64,000 bases of DNA from Cytophagaceae bacterium (lineage in GTDB: Bacteria; Bacteroidota; Bacteroidia; Flavobacteriales; Flavobacteriaceae), in contig PALD01000029.1 in assembly GCA_002710685.1 (NCBI GenBank), forward strand, positions 155,757 through 219,756, written 5' to 3'. Position 1 is the stretch's first letter; every line of letters starts with the position of its first letter. The position numbers were made by a program, and so were the translations under genes. This document shows, piece by piece, positions 1 through 9,454 of this stretch. The notes under the pieces were generated by a model. That model saw only the letters and a list, made by a program, of their open reading frames with translations. It had not been told where the DNA came from and did no database searches.

Positions 1-3
1 TCC

Positions 4-651
4 TCAAGGAAGGTTTGAAAAATCAAGGGGGTCAAAATTCTTGATATGCCCATTGAGCCTTGCCACTTCCTTTGCCCTGCTCATCTGCTTGAGCACGGGT
101 ATGGATGTGTTGAGGTGTGACTTGAGAAAGTCCAGGCGTTCTGATTCTTTTTCTATAAGGAGCAGCTGGTATTCTTGATCGAGCGTTAGGCCTATTTTAT
201 GTGCGTAGGTAAAACTGGTGACCGTGTTCATATCAATCTTGGGTATAGGGATATTCAAAAGAAAATAAAGCTCCCTCAAAAGATCTATAAACCCACCTAT
301 CTGGGCCTTTGTACCATCCTCTATATTGTTGAGGAAACGCACGTCAGCACCTGAATACTGCTTACTATCAAGATTTTGATAGAATTTCTCAATTTTAAAT
401 GTGCGCAGGGCCTTAAAGACGATATCCTTTGATCCATTCTCATATTCCTTGACCACCTTTTCTATTTTTACCTCAGTACCATGCTGTAGACTGCTATAGA
501 TAAGTGTGGGTATGCCCAGGGTCGTGCCATCTTTGAGAATGTCGTCTATCAATAACTTATAGCGTTCCTCAAAAACATGCAAAGCCAGTGTTTCTTCAGG
601 AAAAACAACCAGCTCAAGGGGAAACATAGGTTTAGTGAAAATAGACGTCAT
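4..651 (-). CDS. LON peptidase substrate-binding domain protein
   Basis: This 215-aa protein is about a quarter the length of a full Lon protease and carries no AAA or Ser-Lys protease domain. It reads as a stand-alone Lon N-terminal (PUA-like) substrate-recognition domain. The family signature is the start, FPLELVVFPEE then HVFEERY, followed by the ILKDG...LGIP strand pattern near residues 38-48. Single-domain relatives are widespread in Bacteroidota and have no settled function; a role in binding unfolded protein is inferred from the domain only. The stop codon TGA lies at positions 4-6, so the gene is complete. It diverges from lysA across 138 bp. Family call firm, function unknown. Confidence 0.85.
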   Translation of the reverse strand: MTSIFTKPMFPLELVVFPEETLALHVFEERYKLLIDDILKDGTTLGIPTLIYSSLQHGTEVKIEKVVKEYENGSKDIVFKALRTFKIEKFYQNLDSKQYSGADVRFLNNIEDGTKAQIGGFIDLLRELYFLLNIPIPKIDMNTVTSFTYAHKIGLTLDQEYQLLLIEKESERLDFLKSHLNTSIPVLKQMSRAKEVARLNGHIKNFDPLDFSNLP

Positions 652-735
652 TCATCTAGGATTAAGTAAGTAAAGTTAAGAAACGACTAAGTACTAGTTA
701 AAAAGCTTAAAGAAATTGGGATTTTTTTAACAGTC

Positions 736-770
736 TTTGCTATGGGAAACCTTTTTCTATATTAGCTTTG
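736..770 (+). promoter_or_regulatory. Promoter of lysA (TTTG...TAGCTTTG)
   Basis: TAGCTTTG at 763-770 fits the Bacteroidota -7 consensus TAnnTTTG, with TTTG at 736-739 as the -33 element, 23 bp apart. The predicted transcript would start about 15 nt before the lysA ATG at 790. Called by eye from the known consensus. Confidence 0.6.
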
Positions 771-789
771 TAGGCTTAAAAATCAAATA

Positions 790-2010
790 ATGACAAATAT
801 AGACCTATTAAAGGCGGTTGAAGAATTTGAAAGTCCTCTTTATATCTATGATGCAGATAAGATTATCGCTCAGTATAAACGATTGACAAATGCCTTTAAA
901 AAGGTCAATAGCCTGAGGGTAAACTATGCCGTCAAGGCCTTGTCAAATATAGCCGTGCTTCAATTGCTCAAGGGCCAGGGTTCTTGCCTGGACACCGTGA
1001 GCATACAAGAAGTAAAGCTGGGCCTTACCGCCGGGTTTGACCCACGGGATATCATCTTTACGCCCAATGGTGTCTCGCTCAGCGAGATTGAAGCAGTGGC
1101 CAAGATGGGCGTACAGATCAACATAGACAATCTTTCCGTACTGGAAGCCTTTGGCACAAAACACCCTAAAATACCCGTATGTGTGCGTATCAACCCGCAT
1201 GTGATGGCCGGCGGGAACACGAATATCTCAGTGGGTCACATTGATAGCAAGTTTGGTATCTCAATTCACCAGATACCCCATTTGCTGCGTATTGTAGAAA
1301 ACACTAAAATGCACATCAACGGCATCCACATGCACACGGGAAGCGACATCCTTGATATTGACGTTTTCCTGTATGCCTCAGAAATACTTTTTGATACCGC
1401 AAAGCATTTTAAGGAACTCGACTTTTTGGATTTTGGCAGCGGCTTCAAAGTACCTTATAAAGATGGCGATATCGAGACCAATATTGAAGAATTTGGAGAA
1501 AAATTGACCAAACGCTTCAATGCATTTGAAAAAGAATATGGCCGCCCCCTTACTTTGGCCTTTGAGCCCGGTAAGTTTTTAGTAAGTGAATCTGGCAAGT
1601 TCCTGGTACAGGTCAACTCGGTAAAACAAACCACTTCAACGGTATTTGCACAGGTAGATAGCGGTTTTAACCACCTCATTCGCCCCATGCTCTATGGCTC
1701 TTCACATGAGATAAAGAACATCAGCAACCCGAATGGGAAAGAGCGTTTTTACAGCGTGGTGGGCTATATCTGCGAGACAGATACCTTTGCAAACAACCGT
1801 AAAATAGCCGAAATAACAGAAGGGGATATCCTAGCCTTTAGCAATGCTGGGGCTTATTGCTTTACCATGGCCAGCAACTACAACTCCAGGTTTAGACCTG
1901 CAGAGGTTCTTTTTATGGAGGGTAAGGCAAAGCTAATACGCGAGCGGGAAACCTTTGACGACCTACTGCGTCACCAGATTCCCTTAGAGGATTTGGCTGT
2001 AGCCAAATAA
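790..2010 (+). CDS. lysA: Diaminopimelate decarboxylase LysA
   Basis: This PLP enzyme (EC 4.1.1.20) decarboxylates meso-diaminopimelate to L-lysine, the last step of lysine synthesis, in the cytosol. At 406 aa it has the usual length. It is a fold-type III decarboxylase: the PLP lysine is K49 in NYAVKALSN, the barrel motif HMHTGSD follows at 180-186, EPG at 259-261 is the phosphate/substrate region, and GYICETD at 325-331 holds the Cys and Asp that complete the dimeric active site. A promoter sits just upstream and the gene is a single unit. Its stop codon lies inside a palindrome at 1991-2008. Confidence is high. Confidence 0.96.
   Translation: MTNIDLLKAVEEFESPLYIYDADKIIAQYKRLTNAFKKVNSLRVNYAVKALSNIAVLQLLKGQGSCLDTVSIQEVKLGLTAGFDPRDIIFTPNGVSLSEIEAVAKMGVQINIDNLSVLEAFGTKHPKIPVCVRINPHVMAGGNTNISVGHIDSKFGISIHQIPHLLRIVENTKMHINGIHMHTGSDILDIDVFLYASEILFDTAKHFKELDFLDFGSGFKVPYKDGDIETNIEEFGEKLTKRFNAFEKEYGRPLTLAFEPGKFLVSESGKFLVQVNSVKQTTSTVFAQVDSGFNHLIRPMLYGSSHEIKNISNPNGKERFYSVVGYICETDTFANNRKIAEITEGDILAFSNAGAYCFTMASNYNSRFRPAEVLFMEGKAKLIRERETFDDLLRHQIPLEDLAVAK
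1991..2008. repeat. Dispersed palindrome spanning the lysA stop
   Basis: ATTTGGCT-GT-AGCCAAAT has 8-bp perfect arms. It encodes the last residues of LysA (LAVAK) and includes the first two bases of the stop codon (TAA at 2008-2010). It is a member of the GGCT..AGCC palindrome family that recurs at 19033, 31827 and 59391. Confidence 0.75.
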
Positions 2011-2011
2011 A

Positions 2012-2038
2012 TAAAAAAGCGCCCCTTTCAAGGGGCGC
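2012..2038 (-). terminator. Intrinsic terminator of the beta-helix adhesin gene
   Basis: GC-rich inverted repeat GCGCCCCTT/AAGGGGCGC (2019-2038). On the minus strand it is followed by a run of six T (2013-2018). On the plus strand the tail is poor in T, so it mainly serves the minus-strand gene ending at 2069, though it may also slow lysA transcription. Confidence 0.8.
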
Positions 2039-2068
2039 CTTCATGTAAATACTATTAGGTTTAAAAAA

Positions 2069-5000
2069 TTATCTTCCCACGACCATTTTAAGGTTCTGCA
2101 CATTATCATGATGTACCAATTGTACAATGTACGTGCCAGCTGCCAGGTTATTTACCTGAAGCGTGTTTACACCAGATGTCGCCAGTCTATCATAAACCAA
2201 CTTACCCGTTCCCACTTCGTAGATTTTTACGGCTACGTTTTCATTGGATATGGATTGTGGAATATTGATTTTTACCTCACCGGTCATCACGGGATTAGGA
2301 TATAATTTACTACCGCTTATTCCAGTGATGAGATTATCTTCAATACCCAGTGAAACCTGTGCTTCAAAAGCACCTATGTCGCGCACCCCATCAAATACCG
2401 CCTGCCCTATTTGATCAGTAAAACCATCGACAGGATTATCACCATTATACGCAGGTGACTTTTCAAGCAGGGCGTGTGTCATGGTGCTGCCACCATTATC
2501 AGCCAGCACATCAAGTAATGGATCTACAGGCATTGCCATTGTGCCCACTTGATCATTGGCTTGCGCCGAAAGTGAACCCAAATCGTCAATACCTACCAAA
2601 TTATAATTTGATGAAGTATAAACCCCGTCATTGCCCAGGTCCATACCTGATGAAGCCGTATTCATGGCAATCAATGTATTTGTAAATGTTGTCGTGGGAC
2701 TATTAGCCGCGTTGTCAATACCGCCTCCCACACCTGCTGCGGTATTCATGGCAATGGTCGATGCATTGACCAATAGTGAACCATTGAGGTTAAAAACACC
2801 CCCGCCATCACCATCAGTCATATTTCCAGAAATGGTGCTCACCATAATGTTCATGGACCCAGCGCCATTCCATATACCACCGCCTTCATTTGCGGCATAA
2901 TTGCCATTAAAAGTACTACTATTGATCAATGCATTGCCAGGACCTGTAATGTGAAAACCACCACCATTACCTGGTGCTGACCCCGTGGTATTATCTGCCA
3001 CTGTTGAGTTTGTGATGGTCACAAACCCTGAAGCGGTCGAAGAGTTATCTTCAATACCGCCGCCAGCCCTCATCGCCGTGTTACTAGAAATCTCTGAATC
3101 AAGGACCGTCAAGGTACCGCCATCCACGTTTTGAATACCTCCTCCAGAACCAGAAGCCCCATTGGCAATATTATTTGAAACCGTAGAAGCTTGAACTTCA
3201 AGTTGCCCACCATTGTTGAACAGACCACCACCACCATTAGTAGCATCAGCTCCGCTGGCTACATTATCCATCACCATAACTTCATCAAGGGTCATCATGC
3301 CCACACTGTTCCAGAACGCACCTCCTTCGGCGGCAGCCATATTATTCATTGCCGTACCACCAGTGATCATCATGGAGCCAGCACCACTGATATGGATTGC
3401 ACCTCCATTACCCGGTGCAGCAGTGGCCGTGAAGCCATCCATGCTAACCCCGGCACTGTTTCCGCTAAAGTCTACATTGGTCAACGTTGATATTGCAGTG
3501 TCCAGTGACCAGTCTTCAATCGCACCACCAGCACGGTTTGCTGCATTTAATTCAAAAATCACAGGATTTTCAATCGTACCATTTATTTGAAGTGCAGAAG
3601 TGGTGGCCATGAGGATTCCGCCACCAGAACCACCAGCACCATCTGCATAATTGCCCATGAAAGAAGTACCTGCATTTACTATCAAGGTTCCTCCATCATT
3701 GGCAAAAATTGCCCCTCCACCTTTTATTTCAAGTGGATCGGCAATCGTGGCACCACTGGCAACATTGCCCGTGAACATTGTTCCATTGATGGTCATGGTC
3801 CCGCTCCCGTTCCATAGACCTCCACCTTCATTTGCCGCAGTATTATCATTGACCGTACCACCGGTGATTGTTGCCATTCCAGGGCCCGTAATATGGAGTG
3901 CACCCCCATTGCCAGGTGCGGCACCTGTCATATTATTCTCCAAGGCCACATCTGTCAATGTTATTGACCCAGCACTTTCAGTAGAGTTGTCTTCTATACC
4001 TCCACCGGCGCGCATGGCCTCGTTAAACGAAATCTCAGTGTCAGCAACCATGAGCATTCCTCCAGCAACGTTTTGAATACCGCCACCAGAACCTGAAGCT
4101 CCATCTGCCGTATTCCTTGAAATAAGGGAGTTCATTACCGTGAGGGAGCCTCCATTGTTAAACAGGCCTCCTCCTCCATTATCTGCTGCGGCACCACTGG
4201 CGACATTATTTGTGATATCTACGCCATCTACCATCATTGTGCCCACACTGTTCCAGAAAGCGCCCCCTTCGGCGGCAGCCATATTACCGTCTGCCATACC
4301 ACCTGTGATGTTCATACTTCCCGTACCACTTATGTGAATTGCCCCCCCATTACCTGGAGCGGCAGTTGGAGTAAAGTCTTCTATGGCAACACCTGCACTA
4401 TTGCCAGTAAAATCAACGTGCATCAATGTTGACGTGGTACCCTCCAGGGACCAGTCTTCAATGGCGCCCCCCGCACGGTTAGCAGCATTGCCACTAAATA
4501 TTACAGGACTACCTTCAATACCATTTATGGTGAGCGTAGAGGTTGTTGCCATTAATACGCCACCTCCAGAACCTCCTGCGCCGTCAGCAAAGTTGCCTGA
4601 AATCACCGTTCCTTCATTAATGATGAGCGTACCCCCGTCATTTGCAAAAATTCCACCCCCGCCTTTGATCTCGAGCGGATCAGAAATTGTGGCCCCACTG
4701 GCCGTATTACCCATTATTGCAGTTCCAGAAACCGTCATCGTCCCGCTTCCATTCCATAAGCCACCGCCTTCATTTGCAGCCATGTTATCATTTATTGTCC
4801 CACCAGTGATCATTACGGCACCAGGACCGGTAACGTGTAGCCCACCCCCGTTACCGGGAGCTGAAGCTGTTGTGTTTTCGCTTAAAGCGACATCCATAAG
4901 CGTGATTGTTCCCGCGGCATTAGAAGAATTATCCTCAATACCCCCACCGGCACGCATGGCCACGTTTTGAGATATTGTACTTGCCATAACGGTAACGGTA

Positions 5001-7228
5001 CCGCCATCAACGTTTTGAATACCACCACCAGAACCGGAATTACCCGTGGCAAAGTTTCCCGTGATCATGGCATTTTCTTTTACGGTAAGGTCACCCCCAT
5101 TGTTAAAGATACCGCCACCACCATTATCTGCAGCATCACCCTCAGCTGTATTGCCTGATATTTCAGTACCTGAAACGGTCATGGTAGCACCCACTTGATT
5201 CCATAGGCCACCACCCTCAGAGGCCGCCATGTTGCCCGTAACACTGCCACCGTCAAAAGAGACCATTGCAACACCGGTAACATGCAGTGCGCCACCATTA
5301 CCTGGTGCTGGGGCCGTAAAGCCATTATCGCTTAAAGCGGAATTGCCAATGTTCAACGAACCTTCTACAATCTCGATAGCACCACCAGCGCGGTTGGCCA
5401 TATTTTGTGAAAGGGTAGCACCTGTTATGGTAACATCTCCAGCCGTGCTGAAAACGCCCCCACCAGAACCAGAAGTTCCCGTAGCCATGTTTCCATTTAT
5501 CAAAGTAGCATTTGCGATCTCAAGAGTACCTCCATTGTTGAAGATACCGCCACCACCATTATCTGCATCGTTACCAGAAGCGGTGTTACTTAAAATCTGC
5601 GTACCAGAAACAATCATGGTTGCCCCCGCTTGATTCCAAAGCCCCCCGCCTTCAGAAGCTGCAACGTTATCACTCACGGTGCCTCCATTAAATTCAACCA
5701 TTGCAGACCCACTAACGTGCAAAGCACCACCATTACCCGGTGCTGGAGTTGTAAATCCATTTTGATTGAGCTCAGAAGAACTTACGGTCAATGACCCTTC
5801 TATAATTTCAATAGCGCCACCTGCACGGTTTGCCCTATTGTTGAACAAAGTTGATCCCAGGACCGTCACATCTCCTGCTGTACTGAAAAGTGCCCCACCA
5901 GAGCCTGAAGCCCCCGTAGCCATATTGCCCGAAATCATCGTATTATTGACTACACTCAAGGTGCCCCCGTTGTTGAAGATTCCTCCTCCACCATTGTCAG
6001 CTGCAGCTCCCATTGCCGTGTTTCCCGTAATATTTACACCATCTACCGTCATGGTACTTCCTACCTGGTTCCACAGGCCACCACCTTCTGAAGTTGCTAT
6101 ATTACCGCTTACCTCACCACCCACAATCGAGATTGTAGCTTCGCCAGTAACATGCAGGGCACCGCCGTTACCGGGGTTTCCTGTCATAAAGTAATTGTCT
6201 GTAAAATCTGTACCGGTGGTATTGAGAGAACCAGCAACAAGCTCTATACCGCCTCCTGCCCTGTTGGCATAGTTTGCGTTAATTGTTGAGCCTGAAATGG
6301 CAACTGTACCATCAAGACTGAGAATTGCCCCGCCAGATGCCGAGGCTCCCTCTGCACCATTTGTTGAAATATTAGATGAAGAGACGGTTAGATCACCCCC
6401 ATTATTAAATATACCCGCACCGCCATCATCAGCGGCATCGCCATAAGCGAAGTTGCCAGAGATTTCAGAGTTATCCACGGTCATAAGGCCAGCGCCGTTC
6501 CATAAGGCCCCGCCTTCACGAGCTGCCATGTTGCCCATGAAATCAGTAAATGAAATATCCATATTACCAGCTCCTGTGATATGAATGGCACCTCCATTAC
6601 CTGGCGCGGCCACAGCAGGTGATACACCCGCATTGTTATCTGAAAACATGGAGTTTGCTATGGAAATTGTGGTTTCATCCCCAGAATTATCCTCAATCGC
6701 ACCACCGGCACGGTTTGCCCGGTTGCTCATAAACGAAGCGTTCATCGCCATGAAGTTAGAGCCTTCATCCAGGTAAATGGCACCACCAGAGCCTGATGAA
6801 CCATAGGCCTTACTATTGTTTATTTCAACGGAAGTCATATTTAAAGTACCGCCGCTCACAAAAATTGCCCCACCATCAAGGTCAGCACCATTGGTTATCG
6901 TTAAATCATTAATCGTTAACGTTTTACCGGCAATAACAAAAAATATCCTCGCAGCATCATTACCATCAATGGTCGTGGTACCCAGACCGTTTCCTGTAAT
7001 CGTGATATTTTTGGTAATGGTGATTTGACTGGTCAGGCCTGCCATGGTCACACCGGGTGCAAAGGTAACAACACCTCCTTCTGGGGTATCGGAGATTTCA
7101 GATCGTAGCGTTCCATCACTGCCATCATCATTGCCGGCGGTGACCAGTTGAGCCCGCAAGGAAGAAGCTGTGAATAGAATCAAAAAAAAGCACGTAAGGT
7201 ACGTGCACAGAGTAGTTTTTGTCTTCAT
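2069..7228 (-). CDS. T9SS-secreted beta-helix repeat adhesin, 1719 aa
   Basis: This is a large extracellular, Gly/Asn/Thr-rich protein. Residues 1-27 form a signal peptide ending LRAQ. A long body of repeated strands (GGAIHI, EGGGLWN, GGGGIFNNGG, SGNxA) looks like the Pmp/polymorphic-membrane-protein type of right-handed parallel beta-helix. A choice-of-anchor Q-like segment (NYNLVG, DNGGSTMTHALL, RDIGAFEAQ) lies near 1560-1640. The C-terminus is a T9SS type A sorting domain (KLYPNP, then AAGTYIVQL and the terminal MVVGR). The body shows exact nested periods of 145 aa and 314 aa. It is probably an adhesin or surface matrix protein; no catalytic motif is visible. The gene stands alone with its own terminator. 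Confidence 0.88.
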   Translation of the reverse strand: MKTKTTLCTYLTCFFLILFTASSLRAQLVTAGNDDGSDGTLRSEISDTPEGGVVTFAPGVTMAGLTSQITITKNITITGNGLGTTTIDGNDAARIFFVIAGKTLTINDLTITNGADLDGGAIFVSGGTLNMTSVEINNSKAYGSSGSGGAIYLDEGSNFMAMNASFMSNRANRAGGAIEDNSGDETTISIANSMFSDNNAGVSPAVAAPGNGGAIHITGAGNMDISFTDFMGNMAAREGGALWNGAGLMTVDNSEISGNFAYGDAADDGGAGIFNNGGDLTVSSSNISTNGAEGASASGGAILSLDGTVAISGSTINANYANRAGGGIELVAGSLNTTGTDFTDNYFMTGNPGNGGALHVTGEATISIVGGEVSGNIATSEGGGLWNQVGSTMTVDGVNITGNTAMGAAADNGGGGIFNNGGTLSVVNNTMISGNMATGASGSGGALFSTAGDVTVLGSTLFNNRANRAGGAIEIIEGSLTVSSSELNQNGFTTPAPGNGGALHVSGSAMVEFNGGTVSDNVAASEGGGLWNQAGATMIVSGTQILSNTASGNDADNGGGGIFNNGGTLEIANATLINGNMATGTSGSGGGVFSTAGDVTITGATLSQNMANRAGGAIEIVEGSLNIGNSALSDNGFTAPAPGNGGALHVTGVAMVSFDGGSVTGNMAASEGGGLWNQVGATMTVSGTEISGNTAEGDAADNGGGGIFNNGGDLTVKENAMITGNFATGNSGSGGGIQNVDGGTVTVMASTISQNVAMRAGGGIEDNSSNAAGTITLMDVALSENTTASAPGNGGGLHVTGPGAVMITGGTINDNMAANEGGGLWNGSGTMTVSGTAIMGNTASGATISDPLEIKGGGGIFANDGGTLIINEGTVISGNFADGAGGSGGGVLMATTSTLTINGIEGSPVIFSGNAANRAGGAIEDWSLEGTTSTLMHVDFTGNSAGVAIEDFTPTAAPGNGGAIHISGTGSMNITGGMADGNMAAAEGGAFWNSVGTMMVDGVDITNNVASGAAADNGGGGLFNNGGSLTVMNSLISRNTADGASGSGGGIQNVAGGMLMVADTEISFNEAMRAGGGIEDNSTESAGSITLTDVALENNMTGAAPGNGGALHITGPGMATITGGTVNDNTAANEGGGLWNGSGTMTINGTMFTGNVASGATIADPLEIKGGGAIFANDGGTLIVNAGTSFMGNYADGAGGSGGGILMATTSALQINGTIENPVIFELNAANRAGGAIEDWSLDTAISTLTNVDFSGNSAGVSMDGFTATAAPGNGGAIHISGAGSMMITGGTAMNNMAAAEGGAFWNSVGMMTLDEVMVMDNVASGADATNGGGGLFNNGGQLEVQASTVSNNIANGASGSGGGIQNVDGGTLTVLDSEISSNTAMRAGGGIEDNSSTASGFVTITNSTVADNTTGSAPGNGGGFHITGPGNALINSSTFNGNYAANEGGGIWNGAGSMNIMVSTISGNMTDGDGGGVFNLNGSLLVNASTIAMNTAAGVGGGIDNAANSPTTTFTNTLIAMNTASSGMDLGNDGVYTSSNYNLVGIDDLGSLSAQANDQVGTMAMPVDPLLDVLADNGGSTMTHALLEKSPAYNGDNPVDGFTDQIGQAVFDGVRDIGAFEAQVSLGIEDNLITGISGSKLYPNPVMTGEVKINIPQSISNENVAVKIYEVGTGKLVYDRLATSGVNTLQVNNLAAGTYIVQLVHHDNVQNLKMVVGR
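3126..5010. repeat. Tandem 942-bp superrepeat in the adhesin gene
   Basis: The same anchor sequence (ACGTTTTGAATACC) begins at 3126, 4068 and 5010, giving two intervals of exactly 942 bp (314 codons). The protein between anchors cycles through the same order of blocks: QNV, RAGGGIEDN, LHVTGPG, LWNGSGTM, KGGGGIFANDGG, IEDWSL, FWNSVG, LFNNGG. This indicates in-frame tandem duplication. Confidence 0.8.
5108..5978. repeat. Tandem 435-bp superrepeat in the adhesin gene
   Basis: Matching anchors (AAGAT followed by the IFNNGG-coding segment) occur at 5108, 5543 and 5978, two intervals of exactly 435 bp (145 codons). The unit codes for IFNNGG, GSGG, RAGGAIEI, GNGGALHV and EGGGLWNQ blocks. This shorter period covers the N-terminal half of the body and differs from the 942-bp period downstream in the protein. 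Confidence 0.75.
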
Positions 7229-7674
7229 ACATCAATTTTTTGTTTGGTTAAGATTTTCACTTTAAATTATTTACGGTAAAATACCCTAAATGGTTTTACA
7301 AATCTGTTAACCAAAACCCAATTTATTTTAACACTATTCATCGCGAAATCGATGTATATTATCAATATGACAATTTTATTGAACTTTATAAAAAATATCT
7401 TCAATAAAAATTCAAAAAGGTGTTCGTGAATTATGAGGTATGTTTTTAGTCTTTTATTTTTTTAACTACTATTTAACAAACTTCCATAAAACAAGCGACC
7501 ATTGATTTAAGTTCTCCTTATATTGCCTATAACAGCAATAAGCCTCACATTAAATTCAAATAATGGCAAAATGTTAAAAAATAATTTTTTAAAGTATTGT
7601 TAACGCCATTATATTGCATACCATTTTTAATACTTTTGATCGTTAAACAACAAAGAACAACAATTTAAACACAG
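7229..7674. other. AT-rich divergent intergenic region, 446 bp
   Basis: It lies between the adhesin (minus) and OmpA-like (plus) gene starts. I see no reading frame with coding character, no hairpin terminator and no RNA gene. Apart from a TACTTTTG box near the plus-strand gene it holds only long A/T runs. I find no clear TAnnTTTG box for the adhesin gene. Confidence 0.6.
7631..7638 (+). promoter_or_regulatory. Candidate -7 element of the OmpA-like gene
   Basis: TACTTTTG matches TAnnTTTG and lies 36 nt before the ATG at 7675. The nearest TTG candidates for the -33 element are at unfavourable distances (14 and 31 bp), so only the -7 box is supported. Confidence 0.45.
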
Positions 7675-8517
7675 ATGAAAAAACTATTGATTATAACCGC
7701 ATCAGCAGCAATATTGCTTACTTCATGTGTTTCACAGAAGAAGTACGCCGCTCTTGAGGCAAAACAAAAAGAAACACAGGACATGCTTAACTCTGCCACG
7801 GTGAAGCTTAATTCATGCCTGGCAGAAAAAAGTACCCTTGAAACCAACCTACGCGATCAAATTGCCGATTTAAAGCAAACCAACCGTGACCTAATAGACA
7901 CACAGGGCAACTTGACAACACTTTCTACCAAAGGTGCTGAAAACCTGGAGCGTTCATTAGAATCAATTAAGGAAAAAGACCTTCAAATCAAGGCTTTCCG
8001 TGATGCATTGAACAAGAAGGACAGTGTAACCCTTGCCCTTGTAACTAGTCTTAAAGGAGCCCTGGGCAACCTTAACGACCAGGATATCGAGGTGAATGTG
8101 GAAAAAGGTGTGGTCTATGTATCTATCTCAGACAAATTGTTATTTAACAGTGGGCGCTGGGATGTTACCAACCGTGCAAAAGAAGTACTTGGCAAAGTTG
8201 CCACCGTGGTAAAAGCCAAGCCAGACATTGAATTCATGGTAGAAGGCCATACAGACCCCAACCCCATCCACACCTCAGTAATCGAAGACAACTGGGACTT
8301 AAGTGTTAAACGCGCCACTTCAGTGGTAAGGATACTTCAAAATGATTTTGGTGTACCACCAGAGCGCATGGTTGCAGCAGGTAGAAGCTACTACATACCC
8401 ATCGCCAGCAACGATACCGCAGATGGCCGTGCAAAAAACCGCAGGACACGTATCGTGGTATTACCTAAACTTGATCAATTCTATAAGATGATCGAGGATG
8501 GTATGCCTAAAGAATAA
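7675..8517 (+). CDS. OmpA family lipoprotein
   Basis: Cell-envelope protein of 280 aa. The N-terminus is a lipoprotein signal (MKKLLIITASAAILLTSC), with lipidation expected at Cys18. Residues about 22-110 are predicted coiled coil (KKYAALEAKQKET, LEKS/ERSLESIKEKDLQ). The C-terminal half (about 140-270) is an OmpA-type peptidoglycan-binding domain: LLFNSGRWDV, VEGHTDPNP, WDLSVKRATSVV, RMVAAGRS and the closing NRRTRIVV. Such proteins tie the outer membrane to peptidoglycan. The gene is alone, followed by a strong bidirectional terminator. Family assignment is firm. Confidence 0.92.
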   Translation: MKKLLIITASAAILLTSCVSQKKYAALEAKQKETQDMLNSATVKLNSCLAEKSTLETNLRDQIADLKQTNRDLIDTQGNLTTLSTKGAENLERSLESIKEKDLQIKAFRDALNKKDSVTLALVTSLKGALGNLNDQDIEVNVEKGVVYVSISDKLLFNSGRWDVTNRAKEVLGKVATVVKAKPDIEFMVEGHTDPNPIHTSVIEDNWDLSVKRATSVVRILQNDFGVPPERMVAAGRSYYIPIASNDTADGRAKNRRTRIVVLPKLDQFYKMIEDGMPKE

Positions 8518-8530
8518 ATAAACATTATCT

Positions 8531-8546
8531 GGCTTACGCCAAAAAA
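8531..8546. repeat. Dispersed palindrome copy GGCTTACGCC + A-run
   Basis: GGCTTACGCCAAAAAA lies just after the OmpA-like gene. The identical 16-mer occurs at 53905-53920 inside the DUF2254 gene. It is a variant of the GGCTTTCGCC palindrome family. Confidence 0.6.
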
Positions 8547-8550
8547 TAGA

Positions 8551-8578
8551 AAACCCGCTGATATCAGCGGGTTTTTAT
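8551..8578. terminator. Bidirectional intrinsic terminator
   Basis: A perfect 24-bp palindrome with arms AAACCCGCTGAT/ATCAGCGGGTTT, followed by T5 on the plus strand and by a T-rich tail on the minus strand. It separates the convergent OmpA-like and hydrolase genes. Confidence 0.9.
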
Positions 8579-8599
8579 ATTTAAAAACATTTTAGAGAT

Positions 8600-9454
8600 C
8601 TAAATCGTTTCCAACTCTGTAGCGGTCACAAAATCCAAAAGTATTTTATTAACCTTCTCGGTATGTGTAAAAACAAGGCCATGCGGAGCATCCTTGATTA
8701 CCTCAAGCTGACCGTGTGGAACGATTTTAGCCGCCTGCTTGGCCGAAGGCTCTATAGGCACCACTTCATCAGCATCACCATGAATTATCAATGTGGGCAC
8801 GTCAAATTTCTTGAGGTCCTGCCTGAAGTCAGTCTTGCCAAAAGAATCAATACAATCAAGTGTCGCTTTCGCGGAAGCGTGAGCAGCGATATTCCAGTTG
8901 AAGTGAACCTGCTCCTTGCTTATCAAATCTTTGTTGTCATCATAATTGACAAAATTATTGCCAAACTCCTTTAAAAAGTTCAGGCGGTCCTTTCTCACGG
9001 CAGATTTGAATTCATCAAAGGTTTCCTTAGGCACGCCATCTGGGTTATCGTCAGTCTTGAGCATAAAAGCTGCTACAGATGACATCAATACCGCCTTAGC
9101 TATTCTTGAGGTTCCATAGTTTCCTATATATCTTGAAACTTCTCCACCACCCATACTGAATCCCACAAGGATGACATCTTTAAGGTCAAGTGAATTGATG
9201 AGGTCGTTGAGGTCTTTAGCAAGGGTATCATAATCATAACCCTCCCAAGGTTTATCTGATTTTCCAAAACCTCGGCGGTCATACGCTATGACACGATAAC
9301 CTGCATCAACCAGCGGGCCTATTTGATATTCCCACATTTGATGGCTCAAGGGCCATCCATGTATCAATACAATGGGTTGACCCTCACCATAATCCTGGTA
9401 AAAGAGATTGATGTTTTTACCTTTTTCCGTTGAAGTTGTCTGTAAATAATTCAT
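8600..9454 (-). CDS. Alpha/beta hydrolase, chloroperoxidase-like
   Basis: This 284-aa cytosolic hydrolase resembles cofactor-free haloperoxidases/arylesterases. HGW near residue 32 forms the oxyanion hole, YDRRGFGKSD follows at 59-67, the nucleophile Ser100 sits in GFSMGGG, the acid is Asp227 or Asp229 in HGDADEVVP, and His258 lies in APHG. All triad residues are present, so it should be active; the natural substrate cannot be told from sequence. There is no signal peptide. The gene contains a palindrome copy (8864-8879) in frame, coding for part of HASAKATLD. Confidence 0.9.
   Translation of the reverse strand: MNYLQTTSTEKGKNINLFYQDYGEGQPIVLIHGWPLSHQMWEYQIGPLVDAGYRVIAYDRRGFGKSDKPWEGYDYDTLAKDLNDLINSLDLKDVILVGFSMGGGEVSRYIGNYGTSRIAKAVLMSSVAAFMLKTDDNPDGVPKETFDEFKSAVRKDRLNFLKEFGNNFVNYDDNKDLISKEQVHFNWNIAAHASAKATLDCIDSFGKTDFRQDLKKFDVPTLIIHGDADEVVPIEPSAKQAAKIVPHGQLEVIKDAPHGLVFTHTEKVNKILLDFVTATELETI
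8864..8879. repeat. Dispersed palindrome CGCTTTCGCGGAAGCG inside hydrolase
   Basis: A near-perfect palindrome (one mismatch) within the coding sequence. The same core, with TA/TA flanks, occurs at 18321-18340 inside menA. Confidence 0.65.

Noticed and set aside
3213..6194. Long plus-strand frames (up to 195 aa) opposite the beta-helix adhesin
   Set aside because: They are mirror frames of a Gly/Asn/Thr-rich repeat gene, giving Pro/Ser/Ala-rich low-complexity peptides without family motifs; the minus-strand frame has a signal peptide and sorting domain.
2069..7228. Regular repeats considered as a CRISPR-like or satellite array
   Set aside because: The periods are multiples of three, in frame, and encode beta-helix blocks of a secreted protein.
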